Positions 20,092 through 28,447 of a DNA stretch of 64,000 nt are shown here, piece by piece (position 1 is the stretch's first letter; the number at the start of each line of letters is the position of its first letter). The DNA is taken from the NCBI RefSeq assembly GCF_004197395.1, contig NZ_SELS01000003.1, forward strand, positions 186,001 through 250,000, read 5' to 3'. This DNA comes from Paraburkholderia sp. UYCP14C. Lineage in GTDB: Bacteria; Pseudomonadota; Gammaproteobacteria; Burkholderiales; Burkholderiaceae. Below the pieces are notes generated by a model. The model had not been told where the DNA came from. It saw nothing but the letters and a program-made list of their open reading frames with translations, and did no database searches. Both the position numbers and the translations under genes were made by a program.

Positions 20092-20630
20092 GCGAAAAGA
20101 ATTTTCTGGTGATCGACGACGACGAAGTGTTCTCCGGCATCCTCGCGCGCGGCTTGACGCGGCGTGGCTACACGGTGAGCGAAGCGCACAACGCGGACGA
20201 GGCGATCCGGCTCGCGAATCAGCAGAAGTTCAGCGAGATCACCGTGGACCTGCATCTGGGCAACGACTCCGGTCTTACGCTCGTGGCGCCGTTACGCGAT
20301 CTGCAGCCCGATGCGCGCATGCTCGTGCTGACCGGCTACGCGAGCATCGCCACCGCGGTGCAGGCGGTCAAGGACGGCGCCGACAACTATCTCGCGAAGC
20401 CCGCCAACGTCGAGACGATCCTGTCGGCGCTGCAAAGCGAGGCGAGCGCGTTGCAGGCCGAGGAGGCGATCGAGCATCCGCAGCCGCTGTCGGTGGCGCG
20501 GCTCGAATGGGAGCATATCCAGCGTGTGCTCGCCGAACACAACGGCAATATCTCCGCGACCGCGCGCGCGTTGAACATGCATCGGCGCACGTTGCAGCGC
20601 AAGCTGGCGAAGCGGCCGGTGAAGCAGTAG
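20088..20630 (+). CDS. regA: RegA/RoxR-type response regulator
   Basis: 180 aa. Receiver domain with acidic pocket IDDDE (10-13) and phospho-acceptor Asp54 (ITVDLHLGNDSGL); switch residues T/Y and Lys are in LVLTGYASIATAV and YLAKPAN. The C-terminal Fis-type helix-turn-helix NGNISATARALNMHRRTLQR matches the nearly invariant RegA DNA-binding domain. Coupled to regB by a 4-bp overlap. Expected to regulate energy metabolism in response to quinone redox state. A strong terminator follows. Confidence 0.94.
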   Translation: MSEKNFLVIDDDEVFSGILARGLTRRGYTVSEAHNADEAIRLANQQKFSEITVDLHLGNDSGLTLVAPLRDLQPDARMLVLTGYASIATAVQAVKDGADNYLAKPANVETILSALQSEASALQAEEAIEHPQPLSVARLEWEHIQRVLAEHNGNISATARALNMHRRTLQRKLAKRPVKQ

Positions 20631-20696
20631 GCCGCAATCGTCCAGCGCGGCGTCCGCTATTCGATGCGATGCCGCCGCGGGTTGGGCGGCACAAAA

Positions 20697-20731
20697 CAAA
20701 ACGGGCTGCCTATGCGAAGGCAGCCCGTTTT
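20697..20731. terminator. Bidirectional terminator between regA and hslU
   Basis: Perfect 10-bp stem ACGGGCTGCC (20701-20710) / GGCAGCCCGT (20719-20728) with an 8-nt loop, T-run on one side and AAAACAAAA on the other. It serves the convergent regA (+) and hslU (-) genes. Confidence 0.92.
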
Positions 20732-20766
20732 TTATGCATCAGCGCGTCGCGCTGTCGCCGCACCTA

Positions 20767-22113
20767 TCACAGCACGTAGCGCGACAGATCCTCGTCTTCC
20801 GCGACTTCGTTCAATGCGCGATCGACATACGCCGCGTCGATCTGCACGGCACGGCCCGAATGATTGCCGGCCGAGAACGACACTTCCTCGAGCAGCTTTT
20901 CGATGACCGTATAAAGACGCCGCGCGCCGATGTTCTCGGTCTTCTCGTTGACCGAGTACGCGATTTCGGCAAGACGGCGGATGCCGTCGTCGGCGAATTC
21001 GAGGTGCACGTCTTCGGTCGCGAGCAGGGCCTGGTACTGTTTGACGAGGCTCGCATCGGTCGACACGAGGATCGATTCGAAGTCCTTGACCGACAGCGAA
21101 TCGAGTTCGACGCGAATCGGGAAGCGCCCTTGCAGCTCCGGAATCAGATCGCTCGGCTTCGCGAGATGAAACGCGCCGCTCGCGATGAACAGGATGTGAT
21201 CGGTCTTCACCATGCCGTACTTGGTGTTGATCGTCGTACCTTCGACGAGCGGCAGCAGGTCGCGCTGCACACCCTGACGGGACACTTCGCCGCCGCCCGC
21301 TTCGTTGCGCGACGCGATCTTGTCGATTTCGTCGAGGAACACGATGCCGTTCTGCTCGACGTTCTGCACCGCCTTGGCCTTCACCTCTTCGTCGTTCAGC
21401 ATCTTGCCGGCTTCTTCGTCGGTCAGCACTTTCAGCGCTTCCTTGACCTTCATCTTGCGGCGCGTCTTCTTGCCGCCGCCGATGTTGGCGAACATCGAGC
21501 GGATCTGCTCGGTCATGTCTTCCATGCCCGGCGGCCCCATGATGTCCATGCCGACCTGCGGCTGCTCGACGTCGAGCTCGATTTCCTTGTCGTCGAGCTG
21601 GCCTTCGCGCAGGCGCTTGCGGAACGTCTGACGCGTCGTGCCGCCTTCGTCGGCGGTGTCGGTCGAGCTCGAGCTCGAACCGAAGCCGACCGGCCGTGCG
21701 GTGGGCAGCAGGATGTCGAGGATGCGGTCTTCGGCCAGATCGCCGGCCTTGGTCCGCACTTTGCGCATTTCGGTTTCGCGGGTCTGCTTGACCGAGATCT
21801 CGATCAGGTCGCGCACGATGCTGTCGACGTCGCGGCCCACGTAGCCGACTTCGGTGAACTTGGTCGCTTCGATCTTGATGAACGGCGCGTCCGCGAGCTT
21901 CGCGAGACGCCGCGCGATTTCGGTCTTGCCGACGCCGGTCGGTCCGATCATCAGGATGTTCTTCGGCGTGATTTCCTGGCGCAGCGGTTCGTCGACCTGC
22001 TGACGGCGCCAGCGGTTGCGCAGCGCGACGGCGACGGCTTTCTTCGCGCGGCCTTGGCCGATGATGTGTTTGTCGAGTTCGGAGACGATCTCGGCGGGGG
22101 TCATGGTGCTCAT
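20767..22113 (-). CDS. hslU: ATP-dependent protease ATPase subunit HslU
   Basis: 448-aa AAA+ unfoldase that feeds substrates to HslV. N-terminal [17 protein letters not shown], Walker [13 protein letters not shown], pore loop region [13 protein letters not shown], Walker [11 protein letters not shown], then sensor residues and the terminal LSRYVL that docks into HslV. The intermediate I-domain (~110-240) is complete. I use ATG 22113, with a second ATG three codons later. It lies 10 bp downstream of hslV in the usual hslVU operon; the heat-shock-like promoter lies upstream of hslV. Confidence 0.98.
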   Translation of the reverse strand: MSTMTPAEIVSELDKHIIGQGRAKKAVAVALRNRWRRQQVDEPLRQEITPKNILMIGPTGVGKTEIARRLAKLADAPFIKIEATKFTEVGYVGRDVDSIVRDLIEISVKQTRETEMRKVRTKAGDLAEDRILDILLPTARPVGFGSSSSSTDTADEGGTTRQTFRKRLREGQLDDKEIELDVEQPQVGMDIMGPPGMEDMTEQIRSMFANIGGGKKTRRKMKVKEALKVLTDEEAGKMLNDEEVKAKAVQNVEQNGIVFLDEIDKIASRNEAGGGEVSRQGVQRDLLPLVEGTTINTKYGMVKTDHILFIASGAFHLAKPSDLIPELQGRFPIRVELDSLSVKDFESILVSTDASLVKQYQALLATEDVHLEFADDGIRRLAEIAYSVNEKTENIGARRLYTVIEKLLEEVSFSAGNHSGRAVQIDAAYVDRALNEVAEDEDLSRYVL

Positions 22114-22123
22114 CGATGGGTCC

Positions 22124-22660
22124 TTACTCGATCGTCTCAATGACGCGGTTATGGTTCGTGTAGATGCACATGTCGCCGGCGATTTCCAGCGACTTCTCCA
22201 CGATGTCGCGCGGCGACAGCTCGGTGTTGTCGGCCAGCGCTTTCGCGGCCGCCTGGGCGTACGCACCGCCCGAGCCGATCGCGCAGATGCCGCCTTCGGG
22301 ATCGAGCACGTCGCCGTTGCCGGTGATGACGAGCGTGGTGGTCGCGTCCGCGGTGATCAGCATGGCTTCGAGACGACGCAGCATGCGGTCGGTGCGCCAG
22401 TCTTTCGCGAGCTCCACGGCCGCGCGTGTCAGATTGCCCTGATGTTTTTCCAGCTTCGCCTCGAAGCGGTCGAGCAGCGAGAAGGCATCCGCCGTGCCGC
22501 CGGCGAAGCCGACCAGCACCTTGCCGTTGTAGATGCGCCGGACCTTCTTCGCGCCGCCTTTCATGACGATATTGCCGAGCGTCACCTGGCCGTCGCCGCC
22601 GAGCGCGACCTTGTCACCGCGGCGTACGGAGACGATCGTCGTGCCGTGAAATTGCTCCAT
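22124..22660 (-). CDS. hslV: ATP-dependent protease peptidase subunit HslV
   Basis: 178-aa proteasome-like peptidase. The catalytic Thr is in [19 protein letters not shown]; here it is preceded by MEQFHG rather than Met alone, so a six-residue propeptide (or its autocatalytic removal) is implied. Lys in [20 protein letters not shown] and the conserved [14 protein letters not shown] are present. Start ATG 22660 is preferred; an upstream in-frame ATG at 22678 adds six residues without support. First gene of hslVU. Confidence 0.97.
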   Translation of the reverse strand: MEQFHGTTIVSVRRGDKVALGGDGQVTLGNIVMKGGAKKVRRIYNGKVLVGFAGGTADAFSLLDRFEAKLEKHQGNLTRAAVELAKDWRTDRMLRRLEAMLITADATTTLVITGNGDVLDPEGGICAIGSGGAYAQAAAKALADNTELSPRDIVEKSLEIAGDMCIYTNHNRVIETIE

Positions 22661-22772
22661 ATGCGTTCCTCTTTGCAAAACGGGTAGGACGCGGCAGCGC
22701 TGCGCGCCACCGCATGAATCCAGTCAGCGGACGGCGCGCCGGCCGGCGCGCTCGTGAGCGCATGTCGGACGT

Positions 22773-22800
22773 ATTTTAGGGCGCGCGCGGTCATATCAAG
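22773..22800 (-). promoter_or_regulatory. Sigma32-like promoter of hslVU
   Basis: CTTGATA at 22800-22794 (one mismatch to CTTGAAA), a 12-nt spacer, then CCCTAAAAT at 22781-22773 (consensus CCCCATNT, two mismatches). Spacing is in the heat-shock range and the position is ~110 bp upstream of hslV, a known heat-shock operon. The same bases could also be read as a sigma70 TTGATA-15-TAAAAT. Confidence 0.5.
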
Positions 22801-22912
22801 ATCTGCCGGAAGGCATAGGACGAAAAACCGAAAATCCGCTCAGGGAGCCTGAGAAAAGAGGTGGAAAGGGGCGGCGGGACGGGAGGGACGGCGGAGCTTG
22901 CGCGGACGTCGC

Positions 22913-22947
22913 GCAAAAAGAAAAGGCGCACGGTTCACCGTGCGCCT
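22913..22947 (-). terminator. Intrinsic terminator of dksA
   Basis: Perfect 11-bp stem AGGCGCACGGT/ACCGTGCGCCT with a 2-nt loop (22924-22947), followed on the minus strand by TTTCTTTTT. About 55 bp past the dksA stop. Confidence 0.9.
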
Positions 22948-23000
22948 CTCGACGAAGCAGCGTTTTGGTGGGCGCCAGGCCGAAGCCGCGCCGCAGCTAA

Positions 23001-23420
23001 TCAGTCGCCGAACAGCTTCTGGCGCAGTTCGCGGCGCTCCTGGGCTTCGAGCGACAGCGTGGCCGTCGGCCGCGCGAGCAGACGCGGAATGCCGATCGGC
23101 TCGCCGGTTTCTTCGCACCAGCCGTAGTCGCCCGCCTCGATTCGCGCGATCGATTGCTGCACCTTCTTCAGCAGCTTGCGCTCGCGGTCGCGCGTGCGCA
23201 GTTCGAGCGCATGCTCTTCCTCGATCGTCGCGCGATCGGCCGGATCCGGCACGATGACCGTTTCGCGCAGATTCTCGGTCGTCTGGCCGGCATTGCGGAG
23301 AATGTCCGCCTGCAACTGTTCGAGCCTGTTCTTGAAGAAGGCGAGCTGATCCTCATTCATGTAATCCTTGTCGCTCATCTTCAGGATTTCGGCTTCGGTC
23401 AAGAGTCGTTTCGTCGTCAT
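23001..23420 (-). CDS. dksA: RNA polymerase-binding transcription factor DksA, single-cysteine type
   Basis: 139 aa. Binds the RNA polymerase secondary channel and, with ppGpp, mediates the stringent response. The coiled-coil tip DPADRA (D59, D62, A64) is intact, so activity is expected. The zinc finger is degenerate: the four Cys positions of E. coli DksA read C102, T105, S123 and A126 here (GWCEETGEPIG...TATLSLEAQ), so zinc cannot be held by four thiolates. Reduced-cysteine DksAs are known to work without zinc and resist oxidative inactivation. Start ATG 23420; a longer open frame (MPHIEEVSQ) has no conservation. A long upstream leader region precedes it. Confidence 0.96.
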   Translation of the reverse strand: MTTKRLLTEAEILKMSDKDYMNEDQLAFFKNRLEQLQADILRNAGQTTENLRETVIVPDPADRATIEEEHALELRTRDRERKLLKKVQQSIARIEAGDYGWCEETGEPIGIPRLLARPTATLSLEAQERRELRQKLFGD

Positions 23421-24102
23421 CTGGCTTACTTCTTCAATGTGAGGCAAAACTCATAGTGCCCGCACTTTCGTATTGCCCGCAAACGCGTCGCGCGGACGCG
23501 CAGCGCAGGGTGGCCACGAACGTTGGACTGTCGTGACGCCGAAGCGTCTGGCGCCCACACACCGGGCATTGCTAGCTACGCCGCTGCGGGGCCGAACTCC
23601 TCTGGAAACCGATTCACACATGCTCCTGAGGCATCGCTCGCCGACCAGCGCATGCCCTTTCAGGCTGTGCCCGCCGGCGTTTTTGGCGTGTCTCCGGACA
23701 AGATTTTCCGGCGCCGTTTCTGGCCCGTCGCGGGATACGCGCGACCGGGCAATTCGTTGTCATTCTCCAGTGGGCACGTATTGTAACTGAATCACAATCC
23801 GCTACCGCAACTGCTGAAAATCTGCCTGCGGCGCTGCGATATCCCGAAAATATAACGCGCACAAAGCCAAAAAGCGATGGTCGTGCACGCTTTAATACAG
23901 CAGGGTTTTCACGCGTTTTTCATATGGGCCGCTTTCGAGCGGTCTCGGCGCCGCAAAGTCGGAGTTTCAGCAGAGGATTTACGCCCGCGCAGTCGGCGAC
24001 GGGCGTCCCGGCGCAATCTAAGTAGCACGACGCATGCCGCGCTGCGCGCGGCATGCCGTGGGCTTTCTCCGGGGCTTGCGTGGGTGACGGCGCTGCGCCC
24101 GC
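23421..24102 (-). promoter_or_regulatory. Long region between cobW-type gene and dksA; probable dksA leader
   Basis: 682 bp without a convincing gene. An AT-richer patch at 23770-23920 contains, on the minus strand, TTGCGG-N19-TACAAT, a plausible but weak sigma70 promoter ending near 23783; it would give dksA a 5' leader of roughly 350 nt. The short open frames here lack ribosome sites and family similarity. Confidence 0.35.
24032..24056 (-). terminator. Perfect hairpin downstream of the CobW-type gene
   Basis: 11-bp perfect stem GCATGCCGCGC/GCGCGGCATGC with a 3-nt loop, ~50 bp past the stop at 24103. No T-tract follows on the minus strand, so it may be an RNA-stabilising hairpin or a factor-dependent terminator rather than a classic intrinsic one. 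Confidence 0.45.
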
Positions 24103-25203
24103 TCAGGCGAGGCAGGCGTCGAGACCGTCGGTGATCAGGTCGCGCGGCAGTTCGATGCCGATGAACACCATCTTGTTGGTCTTCTTCTCGGCCGGTTGCC
24201 ATTTCGCGGCGAGGTCGCTGCCCATCATTTGATGCACACCCTGGAACACGACCTTGCGATCCACACCCTTCATGTACAGCACACCCTTGTAGCGCAGCAG
24301 GTGCTCGCCATAGATCTGCAGGATGCCGCCGAGGAAGTCTTCGAGCTTGTTCGGATCGAACGGACGATCGCTGCGATACACGAACGACTTGATCTTGTCG
24401 TCGTGGTGCGCATGGTGGTGATGCCCATGATCGTGGCCTTCGTGATCGCACTGGCCATGGTCGTGATCGCAGTTGGCGTGATCGTGGTCATGGTCGCCGT
24501 GCGTGTGGCCGTGCTCGTCGTGCGCATGCGCGTGGCTGTGCGCGTGTTCGTCTTCGGCCAGGAAGTCCGGATCGATTTCGAGCTTCGAGTTCAGGTTGAA
24601 GCCGCGCAGGTCGAAAATTTCCTTGATGTTCGCCTCGCCGAAATTGACGACCTTGATCGCCGCCTTCGGGTTCATGTGCAGCAGACGGTGGCGCAGATCG
24701 TCCACGTGCCGCTCGTCGACGAGATCGGCCTTCGTGATGAACAGGCGGTCAGCGAAACCGACCTGGCGCTGTACCACTTCGTGCTCGTCCAACTGATGGT
24801 TCGCGTGCTTCGCGTCGACCAGCGTGATGATCGCGTCGAGCAGGAATTCGCTGGCGATCTGGTCGTCCATGAAGAAGGTCTGCGCGACCGGGCCCGGATT
24901 CGCGAGGCCGGTGGTTTCGATCACGACGCGGTCGAAGTCCACTTCGCCCGCCTGCTTCTTCGCGGCCAGATCGTTGAGCACGCGCGACAGGTCGCCGCGA
25001 ATCGTGCAGCAGATGCAGCCGTTGCTCATCTGGATGATCTGCTCGCTGGTGTCCTGCACGAGGATCTCGTTGTCGATGTTCTCTTCGCCGAACTCGTTCT
25101 CGATGACGGCGATCTTCATGCCGTGCTTTTCGTTCAGGATGCGCTTGAGCAGGGTGGTTTTGCCGCTGCCGAGAAAGCCGGTCAGGATCGTGACTGGAAT
25201 CAT
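24103..25203 (-). CDS. CobW/COG0523 G3E GTPase, probable zinc metallochaperone
   Basis: 366 aa. The P-loop GFLGSGKT is at 9-16, the metal-binding CxCC motif NGCICC at 61-66 (C63, C65, C66), and the GTPase specificity motif TKAD at 157-160. Residues ~220-268 are an extreme His/Asp-rich stretch with 22 histidines (HSHAHAHDEHGHTHGDHDHD and onward), placed between the GTPase domain and the CobW C-terminal domain (FVYRSDRPFDPNKLEDF). Family members deliver zinc or cobalt; the CxCC motif plus the His tract favour zinc handling or storage. I find no clear Zur operator upstream. Start ATG 25203 matches the family. Confidence 0.9.
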   Translation of the reverse strand: MIPVTILTGFLGSGKTTLLKRILNEKHGMKIAVIENEFGEENIDNEILVQDTSEQIIQMSNGCICCTIRGDLSRVLNDLAAKKQAGEVDFDRVVIETTGLANPGPVAQTFFMDDQIASEFLLDAIITLVDAKHANHQLDEHEVVQRQVGFADRLFITKADLVDERHVDDLRHRLLHMNPKAAIKVVNFGEANIKEIFDLRGFNLNSKLEIDPDFLAEDEHAHSHAHAHDEHGHTHGDHDHDHANCDHDHGQCDHEGHDHGHHHHAHHDDKIKSFVYRSDRPFDPNKLEDFLGGILQIYGEHLLRYKGVLYMKGVDRKVVFQGVHQMMGSDLAAKWQPAEKKTNKMVFIGIELPRDLITDGLDACLA

Positions 25204-25439
25204 GTGGGTCGCCTGTAAGTCGTGAAACGGTGCGTGATCGGACGCTAGCGCAAGGCTAGCCAGATGCGTTAGGCCGGCCGCCGCAGCCGGATGGCGCGCG
25301 GCCCTGTCCAGCCGGTTATTGAAACATATTTGCCTGGCGGGCGCAGAGGCGGCCGCGCTGTGGCCGTCTCGTGGCCGCCTGCGCGGAGGCTGGCCACTGC
25401 CGCCGCCGGCACGCGCAGTCACCCACAAAATAAGGGCGA

Positions 25440-26642
25440 TCAGGCGATTTGCAACAGCAGCCCCTTCAGATACTCGCCTTCGGGGAACGCCGTAAGCAGC
25501 GGATGATCGACGCCCGCGCCAAGGCGCTTCAGGATGCGTGCGTCGACGCGCGCGTCGGCGGCAGCGCCGGACACGATCTTCTGGAACAGCTCGGGATCGA
25601 TCGCGCCCGAACACGAGTAGGTGAACAGCAGTCCGCCCGGACGCAGCAGCTTCAGGCCCGTCAGATTGATGTCCTTGTACGCGCGCGACGCGCGGTCCAC
25701 GTGCTCGCGCGACGGCGCGAACTTCGGCGGATCGAGCACGATCAGGTCGAAGCGCTCGCCTTCGTCGTACAGACGCCGCAGCGTCTTGAACGCATCCGCG
25801 TCGAGCCAGCTCGCGCGCCCGGCGTCGAAGCCGTTGGCCGCGACGTTCTGCTGCGCGAGCGCGAGCGCTTCACCGGACGAATCGACCGACACCACGCGCT
25901 TCGCGCCACCCTTGAGCGCCGCGAGCGAAAAGCCGCCGGTGTAGCAGAAGCAGTTCAGCACGTCGCGATCTTGCGCGAACTGCTGCACGAGCAGGCGGTT
26001 GTCGCGCTGATCGACATAGAAGCCGGTCTTGTGGCCGTTGCGCACGTCGACGTGATAGCGCACGCCGTTTTCGCTCGCGATCAGCTTCTCCGACGGCGGC
26101 TCGCCCGCGAGCACACCGGTGATCTGCTCGAGCCCTTCCTTCTGACGGATCGATACGTCCGAGCGCTCGTAGACGTTCGGGCAGCCGGTCGCGCCGACCA
26201 GCGCCGCGACGATCGCGTCTTTCCACGCTTCGACGCCGGCCGCCATGAACTGGCAGACGAGCTGGCTACGCTGATCCGCGTCCTCGGCGACGTAGTAATC
26301 GACGATCAGGCCGGGCAGACCGTCCGCTTCGCCGAAGATCAGCCGCACGGCGCCGGTGTCGCGCACCATCGCCTGACGATGCGCAAACGCGCGCTGCACG
26401 CGGCGCTTGAAGAACGCGTGATCGATCGGTTCGGCTTCGTCGAAGCTCCACACGCGTGCGCGGATCTGCGAGTGCGGGCTGTAGGCGGCGCGCGCGAGAA
26501 AGCGGCCATCATGCGCGCGCACCAGCACGGTCGCGCCGGGTGCGGGACGGCCGTCGACGTGCTCGATCGCATTGGCATAAACCCACGGATGGCGGCGCAG
26601 CAGCGATTTTTCTTTCGACGGTTTGAGCGTTACGGTATTCAT
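25440..26642 (-). CDS. rlmI: 23S rRNA m5C methyltransferase RlmI-type
   Basis: 400 aa. An N-terminal PUA-like domain (LLRRHPWVYANAIEHVDG) is followed by the central RlmI linker (LIFGEADGLPGLIVDYY) and a Rossmann methyltransferase domain: VLNCFCYTGGFSLAAL (SAM loop), VDSSGEAL, and VLDPPKFAPSREHV. This is the RlmI/RlmK class acting on 23S rRNA C1962. An Ala/Arg-rich open frame upstream of ATG 26642 is not part of the family. It is 61 bp downstream of xerC on the same strand. The specific rRNA target is inferred from the family. Confidence 0.9.
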   Translation of the reverse strand: MNTVTLKPSKEKSLLRRHPWVYANAIEHVDGRPAPGATVLVRAHDGRFLARAAYSPHSQIRARVWSFDEAEPIDHAFFKRRVQRAFAHRQAMVRDTGAVRLIFGEADGLPGLIVDYYVAEDADQRSQLVCQFMAAGVEAWKDAIVAALVGATGCPNVYERSDVSIRQKEGLEQITGVLAGEPPSEKLIASENGVRYHVDVRNGHKTGFYVDQRDNRLLVQQFAQDRDVLNCFCYTGGFSLAALKGGAKRVVSVDSSGEALALAQQNVAANGFDAGRASWLDADAFKTLRRLYDEGERFDLIVLDPPKFAPSREHVDRASRAYKDINLTGLKLLRPGGLLFTYSCSGAIDPELFQKIVSGAAADARVDARILKRLGAGVDHPLLTAFPEGEYLKGLLLQIA

Positions 26643-26703
26643 CAGGTATCGGTAAGGTGCAAGCGAAGGCGGCGCGTGGTCGCGCGCGGCGTCACTCGCG
26701 AGA

Positions 26704-27627
26704 TCAGTTGCGTTTCTTGGCGCGAGGATGCGCGTTGTCGTAGACGTGGGCGAGGTGCTGGAAATTGAGGCCCGTATAAACCTGCGTCGCGGTGATGCTC
26801 GCGTGGCCGAGCAATTCCTGCACCGCGCGCAGATCGCCGCTCGACTGCAGCACGTGCGTCGCGAACGAATGGCGCAGCACGTGCGGATGCACATTGGCCG
26901 GAATGCCGGCGGCGAGCGCCGCGCGCTTCACGCGGTCGCGCACGACGTTCGGCGAGAGCCGGTTGCCGCGCGCCGACAGAAAGAGCGGATGCGGATCGTG
27001 GCGCACCATCTGGTCGCGCACCGCGAGCCAGGCGTTCAGCGCCGCGACCGCCTGGCTGCCCACCGGCACGACGCGGCGCCGGTTACCTTTGCCGAGCACT
27101 TCGACTTCGCCGGAATCGAGCTTCAGCCAGCCGGCCGAGCGATGGCCGTCGACGTCGGCGAACCGCACGTCGAGGCCGACCAGTTCGGCGAGGCGCAGGC
27201 CCGACGAGTAGAACAGCTCGAGCATCGCGTGATCGCGCAGCCCTTCGGGGGAGTCGGCGGGCGGGCTGTCCATCAGGCGCGCGGTGTCGTCGACGGAAAG
27301 CGCCTTCGGCAGCGTTTTCGCCTGCTTCGGCGCGCGCACCGCGGCGACCGGGTTGGCCGGCAGCTCGACGTGGCCCGCCAGCCAGCGATAAAACGCGCGC
27401 CACGCCGACAGCCGATGGCCGATCGACCGCGCGGTGAGACCGCCCGCATGCGCGCGCGCGACGGCGCCGCGGATGTCCACGGCGGTGAGGCTTTCGAGCG
27501 GCCGGCCTTTGGCGAGCTGCTTCAGCTCCGCGAGCTCGTGCGTGTAACCGCGCAGCGTATGTGCCGACAGCCGCCGCTCGTGCTCGAGATGCGACAGGTA
27601 GGTGGCGATCGGATCGGCGGCGGTCAC
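26704..27627 (-). CDS. xerC: Tyrosine recombinase XerC
   Basis: 307 aa. Chromosome dimer resolution at dif with XerD. SAM-like N-terminal core-binding domain (IATYLSHLEHERRLSAHTLR), then the catalytic domain with the complete set R145 (YSSGLRLAELVGLD), K180 (LGKGNRRR), H249 and R252 (HPHVLRHSFATH), H275 (LLGHASITAT) and nucleophile Y284 (TQVYTGLN). It sits downstream of dapF and the DUF484 gene, the classic dapF-DUF484-xerC order, which separates it from phage integrases. Confidence 0.97.
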   Translation of the reverse strand: MTAADPIATYLSHLEHERRLSAHTLRGYTHELAELKQLAKGRPLESLTAVDIRGAVARAHAGGLTARSIGHRLSAWRAFYRWLAGHVELPANPVAAVRAPKQAKTLPKALSVDDTARLMDSPPADSPEGLRDHAMLELFYSSGLRLAELVGLDVRFADVDGHRSAGWLKLDSGEVEVLGKGNRRRVVPVGSQAVAALNAWLAVRDQMVRHDPHPLFLSARGNRLSPNVVRDRVKRAALAAGIPANVHPHVLRHSFATHVLQSSGDLRAVQELLGHASITATQVYTGLNFQHLAHVYDNAHPRAKKRN

Positions 27628-27655
27628 GGTGCGAGGTGACGTTGCGTGGCGCGGC

Positions 27656-28390
27656 TCAGCGCGGCAGCAGCCGGCTCAGCGCGGCGCTCGCGAGCGCGCC
27701 GATCTGCGTGAGGAAATCGGTGGCCATGCCTTCGTGGAAGCGTCGCGGGTCGGACGAGCCCATCACGAGCAGCCCGAACGTCGGCGCATCTTCGGCAGCT
27801 TCGGGGTCGCGCAGCGCGAGCAGCGCGATCGATTCAGTGGTCTGCGCCGTGTCGCTCGGCGTGACGCCGTGGTCGTCGGCCGTGCTCGTTGCCGGGTTGG
27901 ATACGCTCGCCGCTTGCGCGAGCCACTGCGCGGCCTCGAAGCCGGTGTTCGCACCGCAGTAAGGCGTGCTGAGGCTGCCCGCGAAAATGCGCACTTCCTC
28001 GCTGACGTGGCGCGCGAAGTCGGCTTGCGCATACGGCTCGGCGACGTCCCACACACGCAGCGCCGCTTGCGGCACGTCGAAGATGTCGAGCAGACCGCCG
28101 GCGATCGTGCGCGGCAGCGCGTACGGATCGCGCTCGGCCATCACGCGGATGGTCCAGCGATTGAATTTCGACGCGATGCTGTCGTTCTCGTGACCGTAGC
28201 GCAGCAACTCGGCAAGACGCCGCTCGAGATGCTTGTTCTTGTCGCGCAGCATCTCCATCTGCCGCTCCTGCAGCGACACCGCGGCTTTGCCGTGCGGGTT
28301 CGCAAGCCGGATCGTCGCAAGCGTTTCCGCGTGTTCGACGAAGAATTCGGGATTGGCCAGCAGGTATTCGGAGACTTCGCGATCGTTCAT
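27656..28390 (-). CDS. DUF484 family protein (GAF-like)
   Basis: 244 aa. Starts MNDREVSEYLLANPEFFVEH, the DUF484 signature, followed by a coiled-coil region (SLQERQMEMLRDKNKHLERR) and a GAF-like domain ending in LLVMGSSDPRRFHEGMATDF. The middle contains a low-complexity insertion (NPATSTADDHGVTPSDTAQT). Function is unknown, but it is nearly always encoded between dapF and xerC, as here (28 bp before xerC). Confidence 0.92.
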   Translation of the reverse strand: MNDREVSEYLLANPEFFVEHAETLATIRLANPHGKAAVSLQERQMEMLRDKNKHLERRLAELLRYGHENDSIASKFNRWTIRVMAERDPYALPRTIAGGLLDIFDVPQAALRVWDVAEPYAQADFARHVSEEVRIFAGSLSTPYCGANTGFEAAQWLAQAASVSNPATSTADDHGVTPSDTAQTTESIALLALRDPEAAEDAPTFGLLVMGSSDPRRFHEGMATDFLTQIGALASAALSRLLPR

Positions 28391-28447
28391 GGTTTCGTCT
28401 GGAAGACTACGGGATGGCCGCCTCGCGGCGGCGCGTCGGTCAATGGG

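Noticed and set aside
23473-23790. Open frames in the dksA upstream gap
   Set aside because: No ribosome sites, basic low-information translations and no family match.
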